From Diabrotica undecimpunctata (taxonomy: Eukaryota > Arthropoda > Insecta > Coleoptera > Chrysomelidae), in the NCBI RefSeq assembly GCF_040954645.1, contig NC_092804.1, forward strand, positions 94,394,362 through 94,458,361: a DNA stretch of 64,000 nt, read 5' to 3'. Under the pieces are notes generated by a model, which saw nothing but the letters and a program-made list of their open reading frames with translations, made no database searches and was not told the DNA's origin. This document shows, piece by piece, positions 20,956-33,031 of the stretch. Position numbers and translations under genes: made by a program. Position 1 is the stretch's first letter, and each line of letters opens with the position of its first letter.

Positions 20956-22740
20956 GAGGGCGCCACATATGCCACATATGTGGCATAAATTTGCACTTAA
21001 CTTTTTTGCTCTTTGAGTGAACTGTATTTGTGATACAAAATATTAAAGATACATTATTTCAACAAAAAAAAAAAGGTATACCTGTTAATAACTTTTAAAC
21101 TCAATAGTTTTCGAGATAATCGCATTTTACAAATCAGCTGCATATTTCTGAGTTAAGGCAATTACCCCAGGCAACGAAGGAAAAATAGACAAAAACATTA
21201 ATAAATCTAAATTTTGGTATAAAATACCGATAACTAAAGTTAATAGTTAACGAAATATTAAATAAAATAAATATATCAGCAGGATAATTAATAATAGGAT
21301 ATGACAAAAAACAGAATAATAGGATTTTACATCAAACATTTTATATTTTATGTTAAATTAAAGTCGTAATCAAAACATTTTGTTTACAAACCAAATTAAG
21401 AAATAGTTAAACTAAATTACTAAACTTTTTGTTAAAGTAACTGTTCGATATGTCTACCATTTTCATTAATTCATTTGTCAATATATTCCATAAAAATCAT
21501 CTCATATTAAATAGCATCATTGGTTCTAAAGAAACTGTTGCAGTATTTATTTCTTCCCATATTTGGTTGCAAATGTTTATGGCATTCTTATAGACACGTT
21601 GTTTTAATACGCCCCATACACCAAAATCAAGCGGATTAAATTCTGGGCTACGTGGTGGCTATAATGTATAATGGACGAATCTATATCCAAATCTTATAGT
21701 ATATTATGTCGCAAAGGTTAAACAATGTATTAAACTGTGATGTATCTCATTCATTGGTTACTTATATACACTCATATAAGCTTACGAGTAACTATAATTA
21801 CATATCGAACAAATGGACTATTATGATAATGATGATAATATTATGAACTAACGAACTAATATTATGCTGAACTAAATTGCCTGTTTGTTTACTATATTTA
21901 TAACAATATCGGTTATTAGGCCAACGATGATGTTTTTGTAAAAATGCTGAGTCTTTAAGGTAAGATTTGTAGCAATTATGAAACAAGACACGTGTGTTAT
22001 TTCATACCTGTGCTTTAGTTTCCATTTGTCATAATAAAAATGGGTAAACAACAATTTACGTAATGAATAATAAGTATTATTTTGGGTTTTTTTATAAATT
22101 AAATAATTATATCAATATCTCACCACATTGCCAAGGAATATGACTGCCACGTCCAATCCAACGTTCAGAAAAGGTATATTTAACAATGTTCTCAACGCCT
22201 TCTCTCTAGAATGTGGTGGTGTACCATCTTACATAAACCATATATTTTGGTTTTTCAGCATTTTACAATAAAGAAAAAGTAATACAACGCCAGTAGGTAT
22301 AGAAATTTAAGAAGCGATAGAAAAGGGAAATTGTATACATGATGACGGCCAGCGTCTGAATACGGACACGGCACCTAAAGAAGAAGATGAAGAATATTTT
22401 CTCCAATAAGACATTTAGCAGCCATAACAAAAATTTTGTAAAGTTACATTATCATCTTTGAGTTGTTTTAATAAGAATAAACTATGAATTATGCTTATCT
22501 ACAGGTATTGAGTGCTTTACCGCACAAATATCACAACTAAGAATTATAAGGCAGCTGACTGAAGCTGACTAAAATGCGATTATCTCGAAAACGGTTAAAT
22601 TTTGAGGTTACTAACAAGTATACCTTTTCTTTGTAAAAATAATGTATGTTTAATATTTTTTAATACAAATAGAGGTAACTTTAAGAGCAAAAAAGTTAAG
22701 CGCAAATCTATGCCACACCTGTGGCATATGTGGCGCCATC
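20956..22740 (-). mobile_element. Decayed mariner-like transposon with about 200-bp terminal inverted repeats
   Basis: The ends are inverted copies: GAGGGCGCCACATATGCCAC at 20956 and its complement at 22740 (one mismatch), both next to TA (20954-20955 and 22741-22742). The similarity runs inward about 200 bp and includes ttgcacttaacttttttgct and ttttcgagataatcgcattt. On the minus strand transposase traces remain: IWFM-DGTPPHSRE near 22230, RWIGRGSHIPW near 22150, and PPRSPEFNPLDFGVWGVLKQ near 21660-21600. About 460 bp (21663-22125) separate the last two blocks where family members have none, so a later insertion is likely. Confidence 0.82.
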
Positions 22741-22987
22741 TATCAGTAACATTAATTTATGTATAAAATTATAATTTATCCTACTTAAAAGCGTCCAATT
22801 ATAAATTTTTGTCCAAAAATATTTACAAACGTAAAAGTTATAGCGAAAAATAGAATTTTAAATTTCCACTTTAACACCCTGTATCTTTCTTAATATCAAC
22901 ATTTTATTAAAGCAAGTTGGCTTAAATCGTAATATTTTAAAGTGCAGAATCTATGGTTTCTGTTTGTACAATTACTTTAGGACCACC

Positions 22988-22990
<3 letters not shown>
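22741..22990. repeat. Interspersed repeat, also at 44515-44672
   Basis: About 150 bp (roughly 22805-22955) match 44520-44672 at about 93 percent: cactttaacaccct, ttcttaatatcaacatttta, gcaagttggcttaaatcgta. Both copies run into a (TA)n tract. Non-coding. It also holds ACCACCCTGTATA, a motif repeated in the 27.6-34.2 kb element. Confidence 0.8.

Positions 22991-23071
<81 letters not shown>
22991..23071. repeat. (TA)n microsatellite
   Basis: 81 bp of pure TA after ACCACCCTG. Confidence 0.97.
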
Positions 23072-23074
<3 letters not shown>

Positions 23075-23078
<4 letters not shown>

Positions 23079-23800
23079 TTAATACAAAAGAGCCACAAAC
23101 CGGTAACTGTAAAATTAAGTAAATTTACTTTCGAAATATAATAAACACTAGATACTTCGCCCTGTGGACAAGGCATTACAGCCTGCAAATCATATACTCA
23201 ACTATAAATATCTCAGTAACTTTTTGTTTGTCTTTTTCTTTTTCTGATCTTGAAAGGATTTTCTGTTTCAGGTTGTTTTTATGTTTCTCTTGTAAACTTG
23301 GTTTATCGACAGCATTATTAAAGAATATACATTCTTCACACTGGTCTTTCTTGGGCTGACAGCACACTGGCCTTTCTTGGCCTGACAAGAGATATTAAAG
23401 TCTATCATAAAAATGTTATAATGCATTTGGTATGGAATATATTGTTTATCCTCAGAAACACATTTATTAACATAATTTCGGTGTAAAGCAGCAATGGTAA
23501 GACCGCCTTCTATATATTCGCGTTTAGAACGAGATGTACAATAATGGCTCTCGATTCTCGGAATGGAGTTAATATGATCCCTGACGTTGTCGTAGAGATG
23601 GATTAATCTGGTGATGATTACTGTGTCTTGCTCTAAGGTCTTCATCCTGAATGCCTTTGACAGTACAGTTGTTGTTCTTTTTCACAACAGTTCTGATGGT
23701 TTTCTCGGAAATATCTAGGATATTCATAAAGAATATTTTGCATACTCTCTTACGTTCAGTACCTAAAGGCAAATAGTATGCGTTGTTAAAATTTTTGCGT
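23075..23800 (-). pseudogene. Transposase-like multicopy insect protein, N-terminal fragment (broken)
   Basis: Four minus-strand blocks in shifting frames join into one protein: LPLGTERKRVCKIFF and LDISEKTIRTVV, then INSIPRIESHYC with EYIEGGLTIAALHRNYV, then KKDQCEECIFF with LSRSEKEKDKQKV, then LQAVMPCPQGEVSSVYYISK. The order and the KKDQCxxC motif match a multicopy insect family that I associate with DDE-type transposons, but I cannot name it. At least three frameshifts are needed. The copy ends at the (TA)n tract. Confidence 0.6.
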
Positions 23801-24068
23801 GTACTGTCAACGCGTATAATATAACGATACTTTGGTACAATATAGACTTTTTATTAGATATCAGAGCTGGGAACAAATTAATTACAATATAAAATTAGGT
23901 ATGCACTTTACTTAAAAGTAAAAGTAATTAATTTCCCTCTGTAGCTGTGATGTGATCGTTATATTTTCTTCAAGTATTCAAGTAAAATTGCTTGCTATTT
24001 CTATTATAAACTAATTTGCGGAGTATACATATTCAGACAATGTCCAAATAAAGGTCAAAACAAAATGC

Positions 24069-24080
24069 GGTAGGCGGTAC
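24069..24080. repeat. Target site duplication of LINE, 3' side
   Basis: GGTAGGCGGTAC occurs here and at 25317-25328, directly flanking the LINE. Confidence 0.88.
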
Positions 24081-25316
24081 TTCTTCTTCTTCTTCTTCAG
24101 CCTTCAGTAATCCAACTTTGGACATAGGCCTCCCCCAAATCAATCCAGTGTCTTTGCGCCACTTGCTTCCAGTTGTGTCCTCCGATCTTCTTAATATCAT
24201 CAGCCCATCTCATTTGTGGTCTTCCTCTGCTTCTCTTTCCTAACCATGGCCTCCACTGTTGTATTTCGTGGTTCCATCTCTTATCCTTCAGTCGGGCATT
24301 GTGTCCTGCGAAGCTCCATTTTAATTTGGCAGCATGTTCTCCTGCGTCTTTTACTTTCGTCTTGCTTCTAATCCATTTGTTTGTTTTTTTGTCTATAAGT
24401 CTCACCCCGAGCATTGATCTTTCCATCGCTCTTTGTGCTTTTACTATTTTATCCATATTGGACTTGGTGAGTGTCCACGTCTGTGAACCATACGTGAGTA
24501 TAGAGAGGATACACTGATAGTAAATTCTGATTTTCAAATACTGTTCTATTTTAGTGCTTTTCAAGATCCAACTCAGTTTTCCAAATCCTGCCCACGCTAA
24601 CCTTATTCTTCTGGTAATTTCGACAGTTTGATTTTCTTTGTTAATTTTCATTATCTGTCCCAGATAGATGTATTCGCTTACTGTTTCTAAATTTTTGTCG
24701 TTCAATGTTATTTCTGGAATGTTCGGTGTATTTGTCATTATTTTTGTTTTTTCCAAGTTCATCTTAAGACCTACTTTTTCCGAAGCTTGAAATAGTTGCG
24801 TCATCATGGTGTAAAGTTCTTCGAAACTTGTAGCGAACATTACAATCTCATCAGCGTATCTTAAATGACTCAGTTTTCTTCCATTAACATTTACTTACTG
24901 GCGAACTCCTCTGTTGATTGGTATAGCTTTGGTTTTCGCATCAATTTGTATTTTAATTGTAGCTTTCTTGTAAATATTGTGTATGAGCATTCTGTATCGG
25001 GAGTCTATCCTGCAGTTGTTCATAGCTCTCTCTCTATTGCCCAAAGTTCTATAGAGTCGAATGCCTTTTCATAATCAACGAAGCCAATATATAAGTTCAA
25101 GTGATATTCATTGACTTTCTCTATTAGAGTTCTGACTATAAGAAGATGATCCGCTGTACTGTAACCTTTTCGGAATCCTGCCTGCTCTACCGGTTGATAG
25201 CTATCGAGCTTCGACGTTAACCTGTTAGTTATTACTCTCATAAACAGTTTGTACATTTGGGACAGCAGGGAGATTGGCCTATAGTTCTTGAGATCTCCCC
25301 TGTCTCCCTTTTTGAA
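24081..25316 (-). mobile_element. 5'-truncated RTE-like LINE
   Basis: Minus-strand insertion of 1236 bp with a (GAA)n tail at 24081-24095 and a 12-bp target duplication. It starts inside reverse transcriptase at FKKGDRGDLKNYRPISLLSQ. It continues with QPVEQAGFRKGYSTADHL and FVDYEKAFDS (frame at 25020-25256) and, after a frameshift near 24850-25000, the post-RT region KMNLEKTKIMTN, EYIYLGQ, SQTWTLTKSNMDKI, RSRGRPQMRWADDIKKIGG to the stop at 24097. The YADD region lies in the shifted part (SHLRYADEIVMF). No intact protein. Confidence 0.9.
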
Positions 25317-25328
25317 GGTAGGCGGTAC
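25317..25328. repeat. Target site duplication of LINE, 5' side
   Basis: Second copy of GGTAGGCGGTAC; it joins LINE sequence exactly at the truncation point. Confidence 0.88.
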
Positions 25329-25907
25329 GCTCTCAATTAAAATTGGAAATAAACACGTTGTCTAATATGATATTTAAACGTCTAAATTATATGAAAATAA
25401 GATGATATATTATCACAATAAAGACAATATACAAGTAAATGAAAAAAACTGCATTTTACTTTATAACATTTTACTCTCATAAAAAATTCAAAAGAGTTGT
25501 ATCACCAATATATGGCCCTTTTTTTATTTTAAATGATATAGGGCTCCGAGAATATCATAAAGCAAAATGAACATATTCCGTAATATATTCTTTTTGATTA
25601 AGAAATAAAAATATATATTCGAATATTTTGTATAAAATGGCCGTATAAACTTAATTCCAAGCACATAGTAAAAGCAATAAACACAATACCACCTTTCACA
25701 TAGTACTCATTTGGCGTTATAAAATCGTCGAATACGGAAACTGAAGAACTAAATAGACCAAATAGAACCGTGATAACTAAAGACGCATAAACCACTCCAA
25801 CGCACGCACCCACGCACACAAGGCGGGAGAAGAACGGGGTGTTGTGTTTTGGAAATATCACCCACTACTTAAAAATAAAAAATAAACAGCAAAAAAAAAA
25901 CAAAGAC
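25329..25907. other. No gene seen
   Basis: AT-rich. An 87-codon minus-strand frame at 25598-25861 is hydrophobic and has no family resemblance; I do not call it. Confidence 0.5.
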
Positions 25908-26170
25908 AAAAATATATAGAGCAGCAATTAGACCGATGATAGCATACGCAGCGGAAGTAATGTTAGTCAATGTGTCTTACGAAAAAAGATGAAGAAAAAG
26001 TAAGTAATATTAAAAGAAAAATTATAAAAATAAACAGACTAATAAAGCCAGAACAAGGAGAATATAAAAGACTAATGAAGCATGAAATAAGAAATAGAAA
26101 TATTTATAAACGAAGAGGAAGACATAGTAAAATTTATTAATCCATAAAGACTGAGATAGTAATAGATAAT
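25908..26170 (+). pseudogene. LINE ORF2 C-terminal fragment
   Basis: Plus-strand reading IYRAAIRPMIAYAAEV, then KDEEKVSNIKRKI, KPEQGEYKRLMKHEI and EEEDIVKFI in shifting frames. This matches the post-RT part of RTE-like LINEs. Short and decayed. Confidence 0.6.
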
Positions 26171-26740
26171 AATAAACAGAGAAAAAAGGATGACATGTTC
26201 GCATAACATTTTTGTTATTTCCCACTAAAATATTACATAATACCAGATCATTTAATTTTTAACTATCAACAAAAATGTAATATAATATGATGTACGAATT
26301 TAATGGTAATACGATATTCACAGATATAGCCACAAGTACCTACATAATTTCTTTGTCGATAAAATTGTTTAGATACTATGAATGTTTATTTTGGTATATT
26401 ATATTCCGACTGACACAGCAGAGCAGTAAAGTATTATACATAAAGATGTTGTTAAAGATATTTTTGCTTACTTGGTCTACTAGTAAGCATATAAGTTATA
26501 GCCCTATTTGATAAAATTACTGTTTACACAACTTGGCAACTCAGCCAATGGATATAATGATAGAAAACTGCAATTTATGTTAGGGTTTGAAAATATTACA
26601 GAGTCATCATGTAGAAATCTACAATTAAGTTAAAACATTTACCACAGTAGCATGCCGCAGAAGAGCCATCTCTAGGATCAGAACCTTAACTTTGGTTTAT
26701 ACTTACTTATCCTTGGTTTGTTCTTGATTTTGTAGCTTGA
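26171..26740. other. No gene seen
   Basis: AT-rich single-copy-looking DNA between a LINE fragment and the start of the large inverted repeat. Confidence 0.45.
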
Positions 26741-27596
26741 TATATGTTAATACCTATAAAAAATGCTCGTGTATAATTGGTGAAACGTAGAGATTAACAG
26801 TGAGAAAATGAAAAAAGATTAAAAAAATACTAAGCAAATAACACAAATAGTAGACGATAAACAATAATAAAATATATACAAAATAAAAAACTATACATAA
26901 AAGTTTCAAAGTTCATCATAAAATCATAAACATCATAAATAACATAAACGTCGTAATTATATCTAGGAAAGTAAAGAAGATGAAATAAATTGTGTACAAA
27001 AATGTTACGCATTAAATAACAAAAACCCATGAAAACTACGAAGAAGCTTAAATTACAAACGACATACAGACATATCAAAAATACCGGAAAAATAAGTATT
27101 CCTAAAAATACAAATCATTCATAAAAATGACTCAAAATTGCGATAAAAACATAAAAGTCTATAAAAAATAACATATATATAGTAAAGCAAAAACTAACAC
27201 AATATAATACATATATAAACTATTAACGATCAAATATATAAAACATATTTAAGTAATCGGGAAAAGTGGAATTAAATACAGATTTCGTTTTAGAAACAGC
27301 TACTAACGAAATAACACTTAGTTAATAAAAACATAAGAAAACACATATGAGGTCATAAAAGCAACTCAAATTTAACAGTAAATACCGAAAAGGCAAAGAT
27401 ATTAGAATCAGGTCTAAAACCTTTCACAAAACCTTTTACAAAAGCCAAAGTTCACGTGTTGGAAAAGCCAAACAACATAATGCAATAAAAGTAATTTAAA
27501 CCCGTTTATTCAAAGTAATGGGTAAAAATATATTCATAATTAATTATTAGAACACGTAAGTCACAACTCGAGAAAAAGTGCTAGAGAATAATTATA
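26741..27596. repeat. Outer inverted-repeat arm, left
   Basis: This segment is inverted relative to 35735-36953. Shared blocks include ttaatacctataaaaaatgc, agattaacagtgagaaaatg, ttaatgcgtaacatttttg (complement) and ttcacgtgttggaaaagcc-like sequence. The right arm is about 360 bp longer, having three blocks missing here. The arm ends at the TA where the mariner composite is inserted. Non-coding. Confidence 0.85.
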
Positions 27597-27718
27597 CAGG
27601 GTGAGTCACCACTAACGGGACGGAAGATTACAGCAAAACGGTAAAAGATTTTAAAAAATTTTTAAATGTATAGTATGTAGGTGGATAAAGGCTACATTTT
27701 AAAATTATTCTAAAATAT

Positions 27719-27749
27719 ACGCCCTGTATATTTGAAATATACAGGGCGT
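27719..27749. repeat. 14-bp hairpin in left arm
   Basis: ACGCCCTGTATATT and its complement with a 3-nt loop. The corresponding place in the right arm lacks it. Confidence 0.8.
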
Positions 27750-28611
27750 CCCAATAAAGTGCGGCGTATCAAAGTTATATTTTTTCTTATGGAACACCCT
27801 GTATTTTATTGGATTTTCTAATTGTCTGCAAAAAATAAGGTATAGTTTAATAAGACTTCCCTATACCTATGTACGGAGTGTTCTGAGTTATGTCGAATTT
27901 TCTTAAAATATAAAACTTTAAACGATGACTCATTCTTAATTTATTTAAGCAATTCTAATAAAATTACTCATACATCTAAATAGCTGGATATTGGTCGAAT
28001 GTATTTCATGATTAATTATTAAACATTTATTTACAGGGTGTTTAAAATTTGTAGTTTCATTATTGGATTATTCAATGTGTAACATAAGGCTTATTTTAAA
28101 TGGAACACCCTGTATATTAATAAATAATTAAATTCAAAAAAAATTTCTCTTTCGAATGATATACGGATGTCCTATAACTAGGACTAATAGTTTTGCCGTA
28201 ATTTAAAATTTTGTTAAACGGAAATAGATTTTAAATATTTTTTAATTGTTACTTTCGATTTTTAAACCCATCATATTGACATATTGTTAAAAACGAAACC
28301 AGTGTAGTCGTAAATACATTTTTTGTAAATAAACTAAAATTTTTATGTCTTTGGATTTGTATTCGTTGGGAATAGGATAATTAGTATTAAAATATGATGA
28401 ATAGAAAATGAAAAAAATTTGTTGAAAATCTGATGTTTTTTAGATTTTCTACGATTCGTCAAGTGAAAGGCAACTGCGCAAAGGTTACAGTTTTCAAAAA
28501 TGACGTAGATATTAACGTTAAGTTTAATTTTTTGTATTATTTTAAGTATTAAAATAAGTTTAATATTTAAATAAAAATAAAACTGTAAAATATATGTATT
28601 TTGTTAAATTC

Positions 28612-28648
<37 letters not shown>
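28612..28648. repeat. (AAT)n microsatellite
   Basis: About twelve AAT units. The right-hand copy has a shorter ATT tract at 33197-33213. Confidence 0.95.
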
Positions 28649-28819
28649 GATGCACCTATAACTTCTTACGTGCTTGCGAGCACACACTCTTTTTTTGAAA
28701 ACAATTAAATACATAACGAAACAGAAAGAATTTTAATAAAACAAATAATACAAACTGAATAATGAACATAAATAATACAAAATAATCCAAAACTTAGTAT
28801 GTATAACTAAAAAATGTTA

Positions 28820-29889
28820 AGGTATGTAACAGATGTTCAAATTGCTTGCCATCTTGTGCAATACAACAAGCGATTCTATCTTCGAATGATTTACTTACAT
28901 TATTTAACATAGCAGGAGTTATTGAAGCAAACGCGTTTGTAATTCTTAATTTCATGTCATCTAGTAGTAGAAGGTGTAGCATATACAATATTTTTAATAT
29001 AACCCCACTTAAAAAAATCCATCTTGGTTAGTCCTGGTGACCTAGGGGGCCAATTATATGAACCACCTCTACCTATCCATCTCTTTGTAAACTTTCTGTT
29101 AAGGTAGTTCCTAACATTACGTCAGAAATGAGCAGGAGCTCCGTCCAACTGGAGCCACATTTTTGTTCGTAGACTAAGTGGAAGGTTCTCAAGCAGTGTC
29201 CAAAAATCTTGTTTTAAAAAATTTAGGAAATTTGTCCCATTGAGATGTCCGCCAAAAAAATACGGGCCGATAACGTACTCGCCCATAATGCCGCCCCAAA
29301 CATTAACACTACATCGGTGTTGGCAATCAACAGTACGAAATAAATATTTATTTTCTGTGTCATAATAATGAAAATTATGTCTATTTACTAGACCATTATT
29401 ATGAAAAGTCGATTCGTCTGTAAATAATACATTTCTAAAAAAATCAGGATCTTCTCCAACTTTATCTAAAGTCCATAAACAAAAATTTAAACGGTTACCA
29501 TAATCTTGTTCTGTCAAATGCTGGTGAAGTTGAATGTGATACGGATGAAAGTGGTTGGTCTTAAGTATTCTACATACACTAGTTTGACTAATTTCTAATT
29601 CACCCGAATTTTTTCTTGTACTATTATTTGGGTTTTCCGTAACAGAAAGCAGGACATTAAGTTCGTTAACGTTGTCACCAATAACTGGTTTATTTTTGTT
29701 TACCTTTTCGTATGCAACATTACCAGTAGCACGGAATCTATTAAGCAATCTCTCAAAAACTTCCTTGTGTGGGTGTCTTCTATCAGGATACTTTTGAGCA
29801 TAAACTTTAGAAGCTAAGAGACAATTTTCCAAACATTCTCCAATGCAAAGTAGCATGTCAACGCTTTCATGAATAGCGTAATTCTTCAT
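28820..29889 (-). pseudogene. DD41D mariner transposase, left copy (broken)
   Basis: The minus-strand start MKNYAIHESVDML at 29889 and most of the frame match the intact copy at 31958-33031. Differences that break it: a TCA-to-TGA stop near 29124-29126, just after the second catalytic Asp (QLDGAPAHF), and a 2-nt deletion near 28965 that shifts the end. The C-terminal part DDMKLRITNAFASITP is still readable in the shifted frame. Several other residue differences exist (S for R at residue 13, C for W at 197). Confidence 0.9.
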
Positions 29890-31957
29890 TTTTAGGAACA
29901 ATGAAAGTTACATATTACACACGAATGTTTAAATTTTGACAATTAACAGACCGTAATGTCAGAAAATGACAATGTCATACAATGACATTAACTAACTATA
30001 TCTTTTGTTTTAAAATCAATATACCGATGAAGAGTTTAAATAATTGTAAATTACGCAAAAACTATGAGACTTAAGTATAGGACATCTTTATACCGTTCAA
30101 AAGAAGAAATTTTTTTAGTATTACGTGTTTGGGACTTTTTCATTTTGTATAATATAGGATTTTAGGTCAGTCTTGCAACAGTGTGTACTTAGTTGCATCC
30201 TGTAAGACTAATGGACTCGCCCAAGTGGCAATGTACAAGGGGAGTCAGGTTGTAGAGAGAAAATGTTATAATGGAGGAAATAACATAGCATTGTAAATTT
30301 GTTTGGTTAAATAAAAAGTTGCAAATATCCGTTGGGATATTAATTTTGGCAAAGAAAACCTATGTTAAGAAAAGTTAAAGTTTGTAGCCTAATCATTGCG
30401 ATTAATTAATATCCATGGTGTTCCATTTAAAATAAGCCTCATATTAGATATTGAATAATCCAAAATTGAAACTAAGTTTTTAACACCCTGTAAATAAATG
30501 TTTAATAATCAATAATGGAATACATTTTACCATTACCCAAAAATTTCGCCCTGGGGTGACTCACCCTGGGGTGACTAGGGCGTCCCAATAAAGTGCGGCG
30601 TATCAAAGTTATATTTTTTCTTATGGGACACCCTATATTTTATTACATTTTCTAATTGTCAGCAAAAAATTAGGTATAGTTTCATAAGACTTCCCTATAC
30701 CTATGTACAGAGTGTTCTGAGTTATGTGGAATATTCTAAAAATGTAAAGCTTTAAACGAAGACTCATTCCTAACTTATTTAAGAAATTCTAATAAAATTG
30801 GTTATACCTCTAAATAGTTGGATATTGGTTAAATGTATGTCATGACTAATTATTAAACATTTATTTACAGAGTGTTCAAAATTTGTAGTTTCATTATTGG
30901 ATTATTCAATGTGTAATATAAGGCTTATTTTAAATAGAACACCCTGTATATTAATAAATTATTGTATTAACAAAATCTTCCACTTTTGAATGTTATATGG
31001 ATGTCCTATAACTAGGAGTGATAGATTTTGCGTAATTTAAAATTTTCTTTTCGATTTCAAAATATTTATAGTTGTTACTCTCGATTTTTAAACCTATCAT
31101 TTTGACATATTTGTTATAAATGAAACCAATGTAGTTGTAAACAAATGTGTATACTTTATACTTTTACTTGCTGATGCACAACGAATCAGAAAGAATTTTA
31201 ATAAAACAAATAATACAGAATAAACCACAACTTACTACATTATAAGCAAAAAAATTTTTTTTAAAGAATACTCATTCTCGACTTATTTAAGTAATTATAA
31301 CAAATTTTCTCTTACAGTGAAATAGTTGGGTAATGGTTAAATTTATTCCATTATTGATTATTAAACATTTATTTACAGGGTGTTAAAAACTTATCAATTT
31401 TGGATTATTCAATATCTAATATGAGGCTTATTTTAAATGGAACACCATGGATATTAATTAATCGCAATGATTATGCTAAGAACTTTAACTTTTCTTAACG
31501 TAGGTTTTCTTTGCCAAAATTAATATCCCAACTGATATTTCCAACTTTTTATTTAACCAAACAAATTTACAATGCTATGTTATTTCCGCCATTATAACAA
31601 CTTCTCTCTACAACCTTACTCCCCTTGTAGATTGCCACTTGGGCAAGTCCATTAGTCTTACAGGTTGCAACTAAGTACACACTGTTGCAAGACTGACCTA
31701 AAATCCTATATTATACAAAATGAAAAGTCCCAAACACGTAATACTAAAAAAAGTTTCCTCTTTTGAACGGTATAAAGATGTCCTATACTTAAGTCTCATA
31801 GTTTTTGCGTAATTTACAATTATTTAAAATCTTCATCGGGATATTGATTTTAAAACAAAAGATATAGTTAGTTAATGTCATTGTATGACATTACGGTCTG
31901 ATAATTGTCAAAATATAAACATTCGTGTGTAATATTTAACTTTCGTTGTTCCTAAAG

Positions 31958-33031
31958 ATGAAGAATTACGCTATTCATGAAAGAGTTGACATGCTACTTT
32001 GCATTGGAGAATGTTTGGAAAATTGTCTCTTAGCTTCTAAAGTTTATGCTCAAAAGTATCCTGATAGAAGACACCCACACAAGGAAGTTTTTGAGAGATT
32101 GCTTAATAGATTCCGTGCTACTGGTAATGTTGCATACGAAAAGGTAAACAAAAATAAACCAGTTATTGGTGACAACGTTAACGAACTTAATGTCCTGCTT
32201 TCTGTTACGGAAAACCCAAATAATAGTACAAGAAAAAATTCGGGTGAATTAGAAATTAGTCAAACTAGTGTATGTAGAATACTTAAGACCAACCACTTTC
32301 ATCCGTATCACATTCAACTTCACCAGCATTTGACAGAACAAGATTATGGTAACCGTTTAAATTTTTGTTTATGGACTTTAGATAAAGTTGGAGAAGATCC
32401 TGATTTTTTTAGAAATGTATTATTTACAGACGAATCGACTTTTCATAATAATGGTCTAGTAAATAGACATAATTTTCATTATTATGACACAGAAAATAAA
32501 TATTTATTTCGTACTGTTGATTGCCAACACCGATGGAGTGTTAATGTTTGGGGCGGCATTATGGGCGAGTACGTTATCGGCCCGTATTTTTTTGGCGGAC
32601 ATCTCAATGGGACAAATTTCCCAAATTTTTTAAATCAAGATTTTTGGACACTGCTTGAGAACCTTCCACTTAGTCTACGAACAAAAATGTGGTTCCAGTT
32701 GGACGGAGCTCCTGCTTATTTCTCACGTAATGTTAGGAACTACCTTAACAGAAAATTTACAAACAGATGGATAGGTAGAGGTGTTTCATATAATTGGCCT
32801 CCTAGGTCACCAGGACTAACTAAGATGGATTTTTTTAAGTGGGGTTATATTAAAAATATTGTATATGCTACACCTCCAACTACTAGAGATGACATGAAAT
32901 TAAGAATTACAAACGCGTTTGCTTCAATAACTCCTGCTATGTTAAATAATGTAAGTAAATCATTCGAAGATAGAATCGCTTGTTGTATTGCACAAGATGG
33001 CAAGCAATTTGAACATCTGTTACATACCTGA
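31958..33031 (+). CDS. DD41D mariner-like transposase (intact)
   Basis: Open from the Met at 31958 (357 codons); another in-frame Met lies at 31946. I number from 31946. The N-terminal half is helix-turn-helix-like (YAQKYPDRRHP, FERLLNRFRATG, then ISQTSVCRILK). The catalytic residues are D162 (LFTDES), D253 (QLDGAPA) and D295 (GLTKMDFFKWG). There are 41 residues between the last two, hence DD41D, a Tc1/mariner branch I recall as VISITOR. WIGRG and WPPRSP motifs are present. No lesion is seen. It would cut and rejoin at its 14-bp end repeats. Whether this copy is expressed is not shown by sequence. Confidence 0.9.
   Translation: MKNYAIHERVDMLLCIGECLENCLLASKVYAQKYPDRRHPHKEVFERLLNRFRATGNVAYEKVNKNKPVIGDNVNELNVLLSVTENPNNSTRKNSGELEISQTSVCRILKTNHFHPYHIQLHQHLTEQDYGNRLNFCLWTLDKVGEDPDFFRNVLFTDESTFHNNGLVNRHNFHYYDTENKYLFRTVDCQHRWSVNVWGGIMGEYVIGPYFFGGHLNGTNFPNFLNQDFWTLLENLPLSLRTKMWFQLDGAPAYFSRNVRNYLNRKFTNRWIGRGVSYNWPPRSPGLTKMDFFKWGYIKNIVYATPPTTRDDMKLRITNAFASITPAMLNNVSKSFEDRIACCIAQDGKQFEHLLHT

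Noticed and set aside
24173..24517. 114-codon plus-strand frame
   Set aside because: Antisense to the LINE C-terminal region with clear protein motifs on the minus strand.
25598..25861. 87-codon hydrophobic frame
   Set aside because: No family features, and part of it is a CGCACGCACC-type simple sequence.
26830..27078. Tyr/Phe-rich frame also found at 36682-36864
   Set aside because: It occurs in both inverted-repeat arms but the reading is simple AT-rich repeat sequence; the shared frame follows from the duplication.
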